64,000 nt of DNA, from positions 39,594 to 103,593 of the forward strand of contig NZ_JARXVE010000014.1 of NCBI RefSeq assembly GCF_029893345.1, read 5' to 3'. The notes beneath the pieces were generated by a model that was not told the origin of the DNA, made no database searches, and was given only the letters and a program-made list of their open reading frames with translations. Positions within the stretch are counted from its first letter, which is position 1; every line of letters starts with the position of its first letter. This DNA is from Mycolicibacterium frederiksbergense. GTDB lineage: Bacteria > Actinomycetota > Actinomycetes > Mycobacteriales > Mycobacteriaceae. A program made the position numbers and the translations under genes. Below are positions 35,194 to 44,592 of this stretch, piece by piece.

Positions 35194-36114
35194 CTATGCC
35201 TTCTCGCAGGTGAACTGGCATACGTCGGTGTAGCCCTGGCGGAACAAGTCCGCGCAACCGGTCAGGTACTTCAAGTACCGCTCGTAGACCACTTCGGAGG
35301 TGATCTCGATCGCCTCGTCCTTGTGGGCGGCCAGATTGGCGGCCCAGGTGTCCAGCGTCCGAACGTAATGCGGCCGCAGGCGTTGCTCGCGGGTGATGGT
35401 GAAGCCGGCGTCGGTGGCGCGGTCCTCGACCAAGGCGATCAGCGGTATCCGGCCGCCCGGGTAGATCTCGGTGACGATGAACTTGAAGAAGCGCAGCAGC
35501 GACATCGTGGTCGGCAGCCCGAGTTCGACCACTTCTTCTTTGCTGGTCGAGACGATGGTGTGCAGCAGCATCAGGCCGTCGTGGGGCATCAGCTCGTAGG
35601 TCTTCTTGAAATAGTCTTCGTACTTCTCGAAGCCGAAATGCTCGAACGCACCGATCGACACAATCCGGTCCACCGGATCGTCGAAGTCCTCCCATGGTTG
35701 CAGTCGAACCTCTTTGCTGCGTGGGCTGTCGGAATTGGCGAATTGTTGTTCGATATGCGCGAGCTGGTTGTGTGAGAGCGTCAGGCCGATGACGTTGACG
35801 TCGTATTTTTCCACCGCTCGCATGATGGTGGAGCCCCAGCCGCAGCCGATGTCGAGCAAAGTCATGCCGGGTTGCAGGTCGAGCTTGCCCAGCGCCAGAT
35901 CGACTTTGGCCATCTGGGCCTGCTCCAGCGTCATGTCGTCGCGTTCGAAGTAGGCGCAGCTGTAGGTCTGGGTGGGGTCCTGCCACAGCCGGAAGAACTC
36001 GTTGGACAGGTCGTAGTGGGAGCGGACCTCGTCGGCCGTAGAGCCGTGCCGCTCACCGGGGCGGGCGCCGATGAACGTTGTGGCGGTCTTCGTTTTATGC
36101 AGGTTATCTGTCAC
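35194..36114 (-). CDS. Cyclopropane mycolic acid synthase (canonical)
   Basis: 306-residue SAM-dependent enzyme that adds a methylene across a double bond, or methylates it, in meromycolic chains. LDIGCGWGSTIMRAVEKY binds SAM. The bicarbonate-site residues GAFEHFG and LLHTI are all present, as is YLTGCADLF. About half of its residues match the next gene, a tandem duplication. The start is GTG at 36114. First gene of a two-gene unit, with the promoter in 36115-36268. Confidence 0.9.
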   Translation of the reverse strand: MTDNLHKTKTATTFIGARPGERHGSTADEVRSHYDLSNEFFRLWQDPTQTYSCAYFERDDMTLEQAQMAKVDLALGKLDLQPGMTLLDIGCGWGSTIMRAVEKYDVNVIGLTLSHNQLAHIEQQFANSDSPRSKEVRLQPWEDFDDPVDRIVSIGAFEHFGFEKYEDYFKKTYELMPHDGLMLLHTIVSTSKEEVVELGLPTTMSLLRFFKFIVTEIYPGGRIPLIALVEDRATDAGFTITREQRLRPHYVRTLDTWAANLAAHKDEAIEITSEVVYERYLKYLTGCADLFRQGYTDVCQFTCEKA

Positions 36115-36268
36115 TGTCCGCCCCGTACGGTTTCCGGATCGGTTAGCTGACTGGCGTACCGCTTTCTCGATACGTCATCACCGGACGTTACTCCACCAAT
36201 CCGGTGCGAAGTGGCGTTAATCCGAAATGAAAGACGGGTTGGTGCTTGCTGTTTCAAAAGGTGGGGCG

Positions 36269-37258
36269 TCAATCCTCTGATTCGGGCTGCCCGACCAGGT
36301 GGCGAGCTCCGGTGGGGCCGAGCAGTTCCCGGAACGCCTGGACGGTGTAGCCGAGGACGGTGGCGTCGGTTTTCGCTCGCGCGGTGGCCGACCGCGGCAG
36401 GCTGAACAGCGGCCCCATCTCCCCGAAATAGTCGCCGGGCCCGGCAACTTTGATGACTTCCTCACCGCCGCTGGCCAATTCGCGGACAATCTCGATCTCA
36501 CCGTCGGTGACGATGTAGATCAGGTCACCCATCTCGCCCTGGGCGAACAGCACCTCGCCGGCTTTGATGTCCACGGCCTCGATGTTCTGATGTTCGACGG
36601 CGACGTGCGGAACGAGTTCCACCACGCGGTCGGCGAGCGGCAGGATGCGGACGTCATGCGTTGCGACGACGACAACATGGTCGCCGCTGGCGAGCTCGCG
36701 GATGAGCCGGAGCACTTCTTCGACCTGAATGAAATCCAGGTGTGCGGTCGGCTCGTCGGCCAGGATCAGCGGCGGATCGAGCGCGATCGCGCGGGCCACC
36801 GCGACGCGTTGTTGCTGGCCGCCGCTGAGATCGCCGGGGCGGTGGTGCAGCCGGTCCTCAAGGTTGACGCGGGTCAGCAATTCGGTGGCGCGTTCCCGGG
36901 CGGCGTGCCGGGTTCGGCCGGCGGCGCGCAGCGGCACCATCACGTTTTCCAGGGCGGTCAGGCTGGGCACCAGGTTGAAGGCCTGGAACACGATGCCAAC
37001 GGTGTCGCGCCGGTAGTCCGACAGCTCCTTCTTGTTCAGCGTGGTCACGTCGACGTCACCGAACTCGATGCGGCCGGCGGTCGGTTTGAGGATCCCGCCC
37101 AGGCAGGACAGCAGAGTCGTCTTCCCGCAACCGCTGGGGCCCAACAGGATTGCCAGCGATCCGGCGGGCACTTCGAGGTCGAGGCCGTCGATCGGGCGCA
37201 CCGCGTAGCCGCCGCTGGAGTACTCCACGACGAGGTCTTTGACGCGTAGATCTGCCAT
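36269..37258 (-). CDS. ABC transporter ATPase with C-terminal cNMP-binding domain (Rv0073-like)
   Basis: 329 residues. Residues 1-225 form a LolD/MacB-type ATPase: GPSGCGKTT (Walker A), LSGGQQQRVA (signature), LILADEPT (Walker B) and the switch His in ATHD. Residues 230-320 form a cyclic-nucleotide-binding-like domain (KAGEVLFAQGEMGDLIYIV, GDYFGEMGPLFSLPRSATARA). This fusion and size match M. tuberculosis Rv0073. It is paired with the permease gene 1 bp upstream. Nucleotide gating of export is plausible but not proven. Confidence 0.9.
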   Translation of the reverse strand: MADLRVKDLVVEYSSGGYAVRPIDGLDLEVPAGSLAILLGPSGCGKTTLLSCLGGILKPTAGRIEFGDVDVTTLNKKELSDYRRDTVGIVFQAFNLVPSLTALENVMVPLRAAGRTRHAARERATELLTRVNLEDRLHHRPGDLSGGQQQRVAVARAIALDPPLILADEPTAHLDFIQVEEVLRLIRELASGDHVVVVATHDVRILPLADRVVELVPHVAVEHQNIEAVDIKAGEVLFAQGEMGDLIYIVTDGEIEIVRELASGGEEVIKVAGPGDYFGEMGPLFSLPRSATARAKTDATVLGYTVQAFRELLGPTGARHLVGQPESED

Positions 37259-37259
37259 A

Positions 37260-38309
37260 TCAGGGTCCTCGGAATGCCAGGGCGGGGTCGACGGTGACGG
37301 CGCGGCGCAGCCCGGCCACGCTGGCCAGCAGGCCGACTGCGACGGCGACGATCGGCAGCGCGACGAACGCCACGGTGGGGACGTCGCAGCGCATCGGGAA
37401 CAGCGGTCCGAGCAGTAGCGACAGTCCCGCGCCCAGCAGTGCTGCCAGCAGGGCCAGCATCACCGCCTGCATCGCCAGGCCGGCCATGATGGACCGGCTG
37501 GCCACCCCGACGGCCTTGAACACCGCGAAGTCGCGGGTGCGTTCCAGCGCCGACAGATAGATAACCGAGCCGACGATCAGCACCGCGACCGCCCACAGCA
37601 GGCCGGCCATCAGGCTCATCGCCTGGTTGGCGCCGCGCAGTGGGCGCACCATGTCGTCGATGGCGCCGGCCCGATCGACAATGCGGAAATCGGGCGGTGG
37701 CGGTCCCGGGATGCCGACGATGCCCACTGACGAGATCAACTTCTGCCCGGAGAACAGCAGTTGCTGGGCGCCGGGCACGGTCAGGTAGATGTTGTCCTGG
37801 GCGGCCAAGGCGGTGAGGTCGTCGACCAGGCCGACGACGTACAGTTTCGCCGCCCCGACGTCGATATCGTCGCCGATCGGACGCTTCATCGTGGTCGACA
37901 CCGCGACCTCGTCCGGGGCGTGGGGCGCCCGGCCGGCCTTCAAGGCTGGGGTGCCCGGGCCCGCATCCGGCACCCCGAACACATTGACGTTGCGCGGGGT
38001 GCCGTTGTTGGGGATGGTCGAGGAGCCGTAGACCAGTGGGACGGCGGTCTTGACGCCGGGAAGGCCGGCGGCACGCTGAACTTCGTTGGGCGGCAACGGC
38101 GCTGAGCCGAGGAACGGTCCGGCCGCGCCTGCCTTGATCATGAACGCGTCGAGCCCCAGTGCGTCGACGCTGCGTTCGGCTTCGACCCGGAAACCGTGGG
38201 CCAGGCCGGTCAACACCAGGGTCATGGCGAAGACCAATCCGGTGCCGACGGCGGCGATCATGAATCGCCGTCGCCGCCACTGCAGATCGCGTAAGGCCGC
38301 GATCAACAC
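37260..38309 (-). CDS. FtsX/MacB-type ABC permease (Rv0072-like)
   Basis: 349 residues with one N-terminal helix (RRFMIAAVGTGLVFAMTLVLTG), a large outside domain (about 45-220) and three C-terminal helices typical of FtsX-like permeases. It matches the size and order of M. tuberculosis Rv0072, with its ATPase immediately downstream. The likely role is export or extraction of a substrate from the outer face of the membrane. The 290 bp upstream hold no other gene. Confidence 0.87.
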   Translation of the reverse strand: MLIAALRDLQWRRRRFMIAAVGTGLVFAMTLVLTGLAHGFRVEAERSVDALGLDAFMIKAGAAGPFLGSAPLPPNEVQRAAGLPGVKTAVPLVYGSSTIPNNGTPRNVNVFGVPDAGPGTPALKAGRAPHAPDEVAVSTTMKRPIGDDIDVGAAKLYVVGLVDDLTALAAQDNIYLTVPGAQQLLFSGQKLISSVGIVGIPGPPPPDFRIVDRAGAIDDMVRPLRGANQAMSLMAGLLWAVAVLIVGSVIYLSALERTRDFAVFKAVGVASRSIMAGLAMQAVMLALLAALLGAGLSLLLGPLFPMRCDVPTVAFVALPIVAVAVGLLASVAGLRRAVTVDPALAFRGP

Positions 38310-38520
38310 GTCGGTGCCCCGCTCATTTCTCGTCAGACGTTACCGAGGGGGTTGTTGCTGGTGGCGGTTATTGGGGCATTTGGTGTGGGGGCGCGGGCGG
38401 TCGGTCACAGTCACGGCGGTTGCGACCGATCGGCCGGGTCGGTTCGGGCGGTATGTGCGGGTGGACGTCGTCAAAACTTTTGACGGTCTTTCCCGGCTGA
38501 TATTGACCAAGCAGATCCTC

Positions 38521-38552
38521 ACGCCGTCGCCGTCGCCGTCGCCGTCGTCATG
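38521..38552 (+). repeat. CGTCGC microsatellite-like repeat
   Basis: Five tandem CGTCGC/CGTCGT units upstream of the PASTA gene, in the 38310-38603 intergenic stretch, which holds no gene. Slippage could vary its length between strains. Confidence 0.6.
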
Positions 38553-38603
38553 TCGGTGGCAGGTGCGACGATGCGCGGTTCACTTCAAAACCAGGAGGTT
38601 GAT

Positions 38604-38927
38604 ATGAAGCGTGTACTGGTGGCGGTTGCCGGTGTCATGGCTGCGGCCGTGGCCGTGACAAGCCCGACAGCCATGGCGTCGCCGTCATGGACCATGCCGA
38701 ATCTGATCGGGATGGATCTGCAGGGCGCGCAGGATGCGATCCAGTCGCTGACCCGCGGTGCGGTGTGGTTCAGCAGTTCGACCGATCTCACCGGGAAGGG
38801 CCGGGCGCAGATCAGCGACCGCAATTGGCAGGTGTGCAGTTCGACGCCGCCGCCCGGGGCGCAGTTCGGCACGTCCACCAAGATCGATTTCGGGGTGGTG
38901 CGCATCGATACCGAGGAGTGCCCCTAG
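38604..38927 (+). CDS. Secreted single-PASTA-like protein
   Basis: 107 residues. A signal peptide (MKRVLVAVAGVMAAAVAV, cleavage near AMA-S) precedes a PASTA-like domain (MPNLIGMDLQGAQDAIQSL ... QVCSSTPPPGAQFGTSTKIDFGVV) with two cysteines that could pair. AGGAGG lies 6 nt before the ATG. PASTA domains bind cell-wall muropeptides in PknB and PBPs; a free secreted one may compete for or sense these. That is inference. Confidence 0.8.
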   Translation: MKRVLVAVAGVMAAAVAVTSPTAMASPSWTMPNLIGMDLQGAQDAIQSLTRGAVWFSSSTDLTGKGRAQISDRNWQVCSSTPPPGAQFGTSTKIDFGVVRIDTEECP

Positions 38928-39075
38928 AAGGGTGCCTTTCCGCGGTGGAGGTCGGGTCGTCGTGCCGGCGGCCCGGCCCTTGCTCGAAGCGGAGCGTCCA
39001 TCGGAGATTTCAACGCCCAGTGTCGACCGGCGCGCGCTAATGTCTTGACGTCGCCACGACGGTAAGGAGGCGGTC

Positions 39076-39564
39076 ATGAGTGGCTATCGGACGGTGATCG
39101 TTGGAACCGACGGCTCGGACTCGTCGATGCGGGCGGTCGAGCGAGCCGCCGCGTTCGCGGCACAGGAGAACGCGAAGCTGATCGTTGCGACCGCTCATTT
39201 CCATCACGCCGAAAAGGGCGGCTGGTCACGGCCACCTTCACCCGACCAGGTGAGTGATCGCCGGGCCGAGGATGCGCTCGGACGCGAGGGCTACCGGATG
39301 CATGGCGACGCGGCCGCCTACGAAATCCTCCATGAGGCGCGTGACCGCGCCTGGGTGGCGGGCGCCCGAGACATCGAGGAGCGGGCGGTCATCGGCGCTC
39401 CCGTCGAGGCGCTGATCACGCTGGCCGAGGATGTCGAGGCAGATCTGCTCGTCGTCGGCGACGTGGGATTGGACTCGGTGGCAGGACGAGTGTTGGGCTC
39501 GGTGCCCGCCGATGTCGCGCGGAAGGCCAAGATCGACATCTTGATCGTGCACACCGCCAGCTAA
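39076..39564 (+). CDS. Universal stress protein (UspA family)
   Basis: 162-residue single-domain USP. The start TVIVGTDGSDSSMRAVERAA and the ATP-binding motif G-x2-G-x9-GS (GDVGLDSVAGRVLGSVPADV) are complete. AAGGAGG precedes the ATG. Such proteins bind ATP and respond to hypoxia or stress in mycobacteria. It is convergent with the MFS exporter gene. Confidence 0.9.
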   Translation: MSGYRTVIVGTDGSDSSMRAVERAAAFAAQENAKLIVATAHFHHAEKGGWSRPPSPDQVSDRRAEDALGREGYRMHGDAAAYEILHEARDRAWVAGARDIEERAVIGAPVEALITLAEDVEADLLVVGDVGLDSVAGRVLGSVPADVARKAKIDILIVHTAS

Positions 39565-39573
39565 GCGAGTGGG

Positions 39574-40755
39574 TCATCGGATCGCCTGGCCGGCACGGGG
39601 TGCGATGACTCGCAGCAGCGGCATTGCGATTACCAGCGCGAGTGCGACGAGCAGGCTGCTGGCCCACACCGGGCCGAGCTCGCCAGCACCGGCACTGAGC
39701 GTGGCGGCGGCAATCACAGGTCCGCTGGCTGCTCCGATGTTGAGCGCAGCGGTTGCATACGACCCACCCATGGTGGGCGCGCCCTCGGCTGCATAGAGCA
39801 CCCTGGCGATCAGGGTGCTGCCCAGCGCGAAGGACAGTGCACCCTGTGCGAGCACCAGCAGCAGAAGCGCCACCGGGTGCGCAGCCAGGTTCGCCAATGC
39901 GACCCAGCCGAGCAGTAGCGCCGGGCCGCAGACTGCGATCGTGATGGCGGGACGTTGATCCGAGAACCGTCCCGCGGCAGTGACACCGATGAACGATCCG
40001 ATGCCAAAAAGCATCAACACCCCAGGGACCCAGAGCTCTTGCAGGCCAGCGGTATTGGTCACAATCGGCGCCAGGAAGGTGAATGTCGCGAAGGTGGCGG
40101 CATTGACCAGTGCGGCGAGCAGAATCACCAGGATCAGTCCGGGCCTGGCTAATTGGGCGATCTCGTGCCGAAGAGATACGAGGGCTGGAGTGCCCTGCGT
40201 GGATTCCCCGGCATCGGTCGGGATGCCCTTGGCGATACCGAACGCAGCGGGAAGGCAGAGTAGCGCGATCGCCCAGAAGGTTGCCCGATAGCCGAGCAGT
40301 GTGCCGAGCAGCGCGCCGCCCGGGGCTCCGGCGATGGTGGCCATCGTTGTGCCGGAGAGCAGGATTGCCAGCGCGCGTCCTTTCTGATCGGCTGCGACGA
40401 GCGTGGCCGCGGTACTCAACGCGACGGCGAGGAATCCTGCGTTGGCCAGCGCGGCGATCACCCGCGTGGCCAGCAGCACCGCGAAACTGGTGGTGAGCGC
40501 ACCCACGATATGCGTCGCTGCGAAGACCAGCACGAAGCACAACAGAGTTGTCCGGGCGGGCCATTGGCGTGCCAGCGCCGCCATCAGCGGCGCCCCGGCG
40601 ATCATGCCGACCGCGAATGCCGAGGTGAGCAGGCCGGCTGCCCCGATCGACACATCAAGGCTGTCTGCAATGTCCGGCACCAGGCCGGCCAGCATGAACT
40701 CAGAAGTTCCCATGGCGAACACGGCCACGGCGAGCAGGTAGAGGGGAAGGAACAT
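39574..40755 (-). CDS. MFS drug exporter (DHA1, Cmx/CmlR-like)
   Basis: 393-residue 12-helix antiporter. The N-terminus LYLLAVAVFAMGTSEFMLAGL and AGAPLMAALARQWPARTTL are typical of actinobacterial chloramphenicol exporters (Cmx/CmlR) and related DHA1 pumps. GGAG is 6 nt before the ATG. The long leader upstream contains a stable hairpin (see 40879), so attenuation is possible. Actual substrates are not known. Confidence 0.85.
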   Translation of the reverse strand: MFLPLYLLAVAVFAMGTSEFMLAGLVPDIADSLDVSIGAAGLLTSAFAVGMIAGAPLMAALARQWPARTTLLCFVLVFAATHIVGALTTSFAVLLATRVIAALANAGFLAVALSTAATLVAADQKGRALAILLSGTTMATIAGAPGGALLGTLLGYRATFWAIALLCLPAAFGIAKGIPTDAGESTQGTPALVSLRHEIAQLARPGLILVILLAALVNAATFATFTFLAPIVTNTAGLQELWVPGVLMLFGIGSFIGVTAAGRFSDQRPAITIAVCGPALLLGWVALANLAAHPVALLLLVLAQGALSFALGSTLIARVLYAAEGAPTMGGSYATAALNIGAASGPVIAAATLSAGAGELGPVWASSLLVALALVIAMPLLRVIAPRAGQAIR

Positions 40756-40878
40756 CGAGACTCCGAGGTGAGAGGACGGACAGGGAACGTCTCGTCACCG
40801 CGGCCAGCGCCCGGAGGGTGCGCATGTTTGCCCGCGCAGCAGGGCTGCTGGGATGCGAACTAGAAACTCAGGGGTTCA

Positions 40879-40907
40879 GGGGGCTGACGGCGTGACCGAA
40901 AGCCCCC
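40879..40907 (-). promoter_or_regulatory. Hairpin in leader of MFS exporter gene
   Basis: A 7-bp GC-rich stem (40879-40885 with 40901-40907, arm GGGGGCT) lies about 125 nt upstream of the exporter start, followed on the minus strand by further GC-rich sequence. It could be an attenuator. The rest of 40756-41158 shows no supported gene. Confidence 0.3.
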
Positions 40908-41158
40908 ACCCTGTCTGACTCAGGGAGCACGGTCGCCACCGTAGCTCAACACACCATTGATGCTGAACTGAATAAGCCGTGACGCGGCCATGCGTGGTCA
41001 ACGTCCGGCGCGAACCTACACCGGGTGTCCGCAGTTCTCCAAAGGCTTCCACGTCCTCGAAACTGCCACTGTGGCTGGGAGTTTCACGCTTCAAGGCAAA
41101 TTGCCAAGCGCCATCACGGTGTGGGGTTCGTTCTGCTCGAACGGACCGGTGCGGGCTA

Positions 41159-41641
41159 TTAGGCCGGGGTCAACCGGATGGCGGCCAGGTGCTCGCGATC
41201 GACCGCGTCGGTGAACTCCTCCAGTGTGGGGATGCGCTGGTCGCGGAACTTCAACCCCATCATCCGCTGCGCGCGGGCGACGCCGTAGGACTCGGCGCAG
41301 CGGTGGAACAGGTCGGCGACGACCGCGCGGTCCTTGATGAGTTCGCCGCGCATGGTCGTCGTCTGCCCGTCGAGGAGCACCTCAGCGGTGGCGCCGTCTC
41401 GGAAGTTGTTCTTCCACCCCGCGTCGGTCATGGCGTAGAGGGTGTTGTCGACGTGGTGGGCGCTCACGGGAATCGCGTACTGCTGTCCGGATTTTCGGCC
41501 GCGCACGGTCACCACCATGAGCTGTTTGCGCGCGGGGCCGGCGAGCGGAGTGCGCAGCAGTAATCGCAGGACCGGGTTGACGGCGCGCAGCACCGCCTTC
41601 GGTGGGGGAGCCACGGTGACCGCGGGTGATTGATCTGTCAT
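41159..41641 (-). CDS. Deazaflavin (F420)-dependent nitroreductase-family protein
   Basis: 160 residues of the Ddn-like split-barrel family (FDOR-B/F420-dependent). The core pattern is LMVVTVRGRKSGQQYAIPV, GWKNNFRDGATAEVLL and VADLFHRCAESYG. Members reduce quinones, nitro-compounds or enoates with F420H2. The short N-terminal helix (VLRAVNPVLRLLL) may contact the membrane. Divergent from the Mut7-C gene. Confidence 0.8.
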   Translation of the reverse strand: MTDQSPAVTVAPPPKAVLRAVNPVLRLLLRTPLAGPARKQLMVVTVRGRKSGQQYAIPVSAHHVDNTLYAMTDAGWKNNFRDGATAEVLLDGQTTTMRGELIKDRAVVADLFHRCAESYGVARAQRMMGLKFRDQRIPTLEEFTDAVDREHLAAIRLTPA

Positions 41642-41725
41642 TACCTCACGGTAGGCCGGTTATCCGGGGGTGCGCAGGCCGTCGGCTCGATTGCGTCCGG
41701 TGGCCATGGGCGGGAGCATGACGGT

Positions 41726-42472
41726 ATGGCCGGCTTCGTGAATATCCGGGCATACGCCGAGCTCAACGACTTCTTGGGAGCCGAGTCGCGCGGTCTGACC
41801 GTGCGCCGCCCGTTCCGCAGCCATCAGACGGTCAAGGATGTGCTGGAGGCGATGGGTATACCGCACACCGAGGTCGACCTGATCCTGGTGGACGGGGAGC
41901 CGGTGGGCTTCGAGCACCGCCCGGCGGCCGGCGATCGTATCGCCGTGTATCCGATGTTCGAGGCGCTCGACATCGGGTCGACGGGGCGGCTGCGGCCAGT
42001 GCCGCTGCGTGACCCGCGATTCGTGATCGACGTCAATCTCGGCCGGCTGGCGCGGTTGCTGCGGATGCTGGGGTTCGACGTGTGGTGGTCCAGTTCTGCC
42101 GACGATGACATGCTGGCCGAGATCAGTCTGGAGCAGCAGAGGATCCTGCTGACCCGAGACCGTGGCATATTGAAGCGTCGCGCCATCACCCATGGGCTGT
42201 TCGTGCATTCCGAGCTGCCCGAGGAGCAGACGTTGGAGGTGATCCGGCGGCTGGATCTGGGGCGGCGGGTGGCGCCGCTGACTCGGTGCGTGCGGTGCAA
42301 CGGCCGGCTGGCCGCGGTGACGAAGGACGAGGTGATGGACCGGCTTCAGCCGTTGACCCGCCGATACTACGACGAATTCAGTCGCTGTGCGGGGTGTGGG
42401 CAGATCTATTGGCGCGGAACGCATTTTGCGTCGTTGAACCGATTCGTCGATGGGTTTCTCGAGCGGCTCTGA
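41726..42472 (+). CDS. Mut7-C RNase-domain protein with ubiquitin-like N-terminus
   Basis: 248 residues. The first 80 form a MoaD/ThiS-like beta-grasp (VNIRAYAELNDFLG ... LILVDGEPVGFEHRPAAGDRIAVYP). The rest is Mut7-C, a PIN-like RNase fold starting FVIDVNLGRLARLLRMLGFD, with RGILKRRAI and a zinc ribbon (CVRC ... CAGCGQIYWRGTH). ATG 41726 is preceded by GGGAG. Probably an RNA-processing nuclease; targets unknown. Confidence 0.88.
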   Translation: MAGFVNIRAYAELNDFLGAESRGLTVRRPFRSHQTVKDVLEAMGIPHTEVDLILVDGEPVGFEHRPAAGDRIAVYPMFEALDIGSTGRLRPVPLRDPRFVIDVNLGRLARLLRMLGFDVWWSSSADDDMLAEISLEQQRILLTRDRGILKRRAITHGLFVHSELPEEQTLEVIRRLDLGRRVAPLTRCVRCNGRLAAVTKDEVMDRLQPLTRRYYDEFSRCAGCGQIYWRGTHFASLNRFVDGFLERL

Positions 42473-42643
42473 TTGATACGGGTTGGTTCAGTCCACGGCG
42501 CGAGTGCCCCCGAATCGGATTGGCTGGGCGCCAAAGGGATTTGGATCTGCTCCCACTCTCACTATACGGCGGGGAGTAGGGCTTGCGGCAAGACCCCTGT
42601 TGTGCTGCACAATCTTTCGATCCGCGACGAGATGGGGGACATT

Positions 42644-43072
42644 GTGGCGAGTACGCCGAAACCGTTTTAACTGCACGAGTCCGGTGCACTCTTGCACGGC
42701 ACCAAGGCCGACCTGGCGCTGGGTGATTGCTTGGTGCCCGGACGCGAGTCGAATTACGAAGTAGGACGGATCATGAACCACGTGTACGTCACCCGAACAT
42801 TGGATGCCGCGGTATGGGGAGCTGAGATGGCCGTCGGTGAGGGACGGGGCCGCATCTACATCGTCGAACCCGAAGGTGCGCTGGGGAACGACCCGAACGT
42901 GACCGACAAGAAGCTTCCCGGAGACCCGACCCGTTTCTACCGAACCCGCGAGCCGGTGAGAATCGTCGGTGAGATCACCGACTGGGGCGGGCATTCACCC
43001 AAGCAGCTGCAAGGCATGCGGGACAGCTTGGCTGACCTTCCGCCGCGACGGCTTGGCGTCATCTACGACTGA
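42644..43072 (+). pseudogene. arr: Rifampicin ADP-ribosyltransferase with premature stop
   Basis: From the GTG at 42644 the reading VASTPKPF-stop-LHESGALLHGTKADL aligns with the intact Arr N-terminus (KPFEVHESG...LHGTK). Codon 9 is TAA where Glu is expected. After the stop the frame is intact to the end (GLGVIYD-like LGVIYD), with the catalytic residues still there: His in LHGTK, Tyr in HVYVT and Asp in DPNVTDK. Intact Arr inactivates rifampicin. A restart at TTG 42692 would keep that His as residue 2, so weak activity cannot be ruled out; a base error is also possible. Confidence 0.85.
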
Positions 43073-43192
43073 TATCGCGCGGAAACCCTGGCGTTCGCCA
43101 CAACACCGCACGCCACTATGCCAGCCCGGCCCTCGTGCCAGGTCAGTTCGCTCGACACGGGGTCTTGACCCCAACCCCCGTACCCTTCCATC

Positions 43193-44271
43193 GTGAACGC
43201 GATCGATCCAGACCAGCTCAGCACGTGCCTGCGGGTGCTGTCCGAGGTGCACACACTGCCTCCCGAGCACCCCTGACGCCGTTGCTGTGCGCCGGGCCAC
43301 CGCGAAGATATTCAAGGCGGTGAGGAAGGCTCGCCGGGCCGCCAAACGCGACGCAATCGCGGCCGCTGACCGCGCCGTCATCGCCGCCACCACCACCGGT
43401 GCGCCCGGACGGATCGACGACGAAACCCAGGGCTTGCCGCTGGTGTCCACCGCTGTCGGGGCCAGTGCGGGCAACTGCTGCGGTCGCGGGCCTGCTACAT
43501 CTGCAAGAACCACCACACCGTCGTCGACACGTTCTACCACCAGCTGTGTCCGGAATGTGCCGCGGTCAACCGGGCCAAGCGCGATGCCCGCACGGATCTG
43601 ACCGGGCGCCGGGCCCTGCTCACCGGCAGGCGCGCCAAGATCGGCATGTACATCGCGCTGCGGCTGTTGCGCGACGGTGCGCACACAACCATCATCACCC
43701 GGTTTCCCAACGATGCGGTGCGCCGCTTCGCAGCAATGGAGGACAGTGCCGACCGGTTGCACTGGCTGCGGGTAGTGGGGATCGAGCTGCGTGACCCGCT
43801 CAGGTGGTCGCCTTGGCCTACGAGGTGGCCGCGCACCGCTGGACATCCTGATCAACATTTGCGCCATTCATTCTGGTGAACCGGCTGCGCCCGGCGCTTG
43901 CCGCCTCGTCGGCCCGGCGCAAGCACCTGGTGAACGTGTCGTCAGCGATGGAAGGCCAGTTCAGCCGCGGCTACAAGGGGCCCGGGCACCCGCACACCAA
44001 CATGGCCAAGGCCGCGCTGAACATGCTGACCCGCACGAGTACGGGGGAGATGCTGGAACGTGACGGCATCCTGATGACCGCCGTGGACACCGGTTGGATC
44101 ACCGACGAACGCCCCCACGCGACCAAACTGCGGCTGGCGGAGGAAGGCTTCCACGCGCCGCTGGATCTGGTGAATGGTGCTGCGCGCGTGTACGACCCGA
44201 TTGTGCGAGGGGAATCGGGCGAGGATCTCTTTGGCTGCTTCTTGAAGGATTACTCGCCGAGTAGTTGGTAG
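43193..44271 (+). pseudogene. Decayed SDR-family oxidoreductase gene
   Basis: Recognisable pieces in different frames belong to one long mycobacterial SDR with a Cys-rich N-terminal extension. GTG 43193 (NAIDPDQLSTCLRVLSEVHTL) hits a stop at 43274 because of one extra base. The sequence then continues as KIFKAVRKARRAAKR, shifts near 43450 to YICKNHHTVVDTFYHQLCPEC and RRAKIGMYIALRLLRDGAHT, shifts again near 43797, and after PLDILIN loses more than 100 codons before resuming at 43876 (RLRPALAASS ... FGCFLKDY). It is not functional. Confidence 0.85.
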
Positions 44272-44592
44272 GTACTGGGCGGCTCGTTCATCGTGGTGCT
44301 CGCTGCCGCTGCGGAACCAACACTGCAGATCTTCGCGAACCATCGTGTGATCCAGACGCTTTCGGCCCGCAGCGGTCGAGTTGGCGCGCATCGATTCAAC
44401 CTGGCTGAGATCGTAGACGCACTGGGTGAACACCCGCACGTCACCCTTGCATTAGTTATGGATACCCTTTCAACCCGTGACCGTTGACCGCGATGATCCG
44501 TCGGCTGCTGTGGGCGAGCAGTCGCCAACCATCTCTGTTGAGCCAACCGGTAGCGTGAGCTAGACGGACCGCCCTGGTCGGTTAAGCCCGCG
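44272..44592. other. Intergenic stretch without supported gene
   Basis: I see no gene, RNA or repeat in these 320 bases between the decayed SDR and hsdS. They may hold the left junction of the restriction island, but no clear direct or inverted repeat marks it. Confidence 0.5.

Noticed and set aside
40876..41094. A 72-codon minus-strand ORF upstream of the MFS exporter
   Set aside because: No ribosome site, no recognised motif, and composition like random sequence. It overlaps the leader hairpin.
42483..42764. A 93-codon plus-strand ORF at the start of arr
   Set aside because: It is in a different frame from the clear Arr reading and ends in shifted arr sequence.
44293..44487. A 64-codon ORF between the SDR pseudogene and hsdS
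   Set aside because: No start signal or family resemblance; could not be supported.
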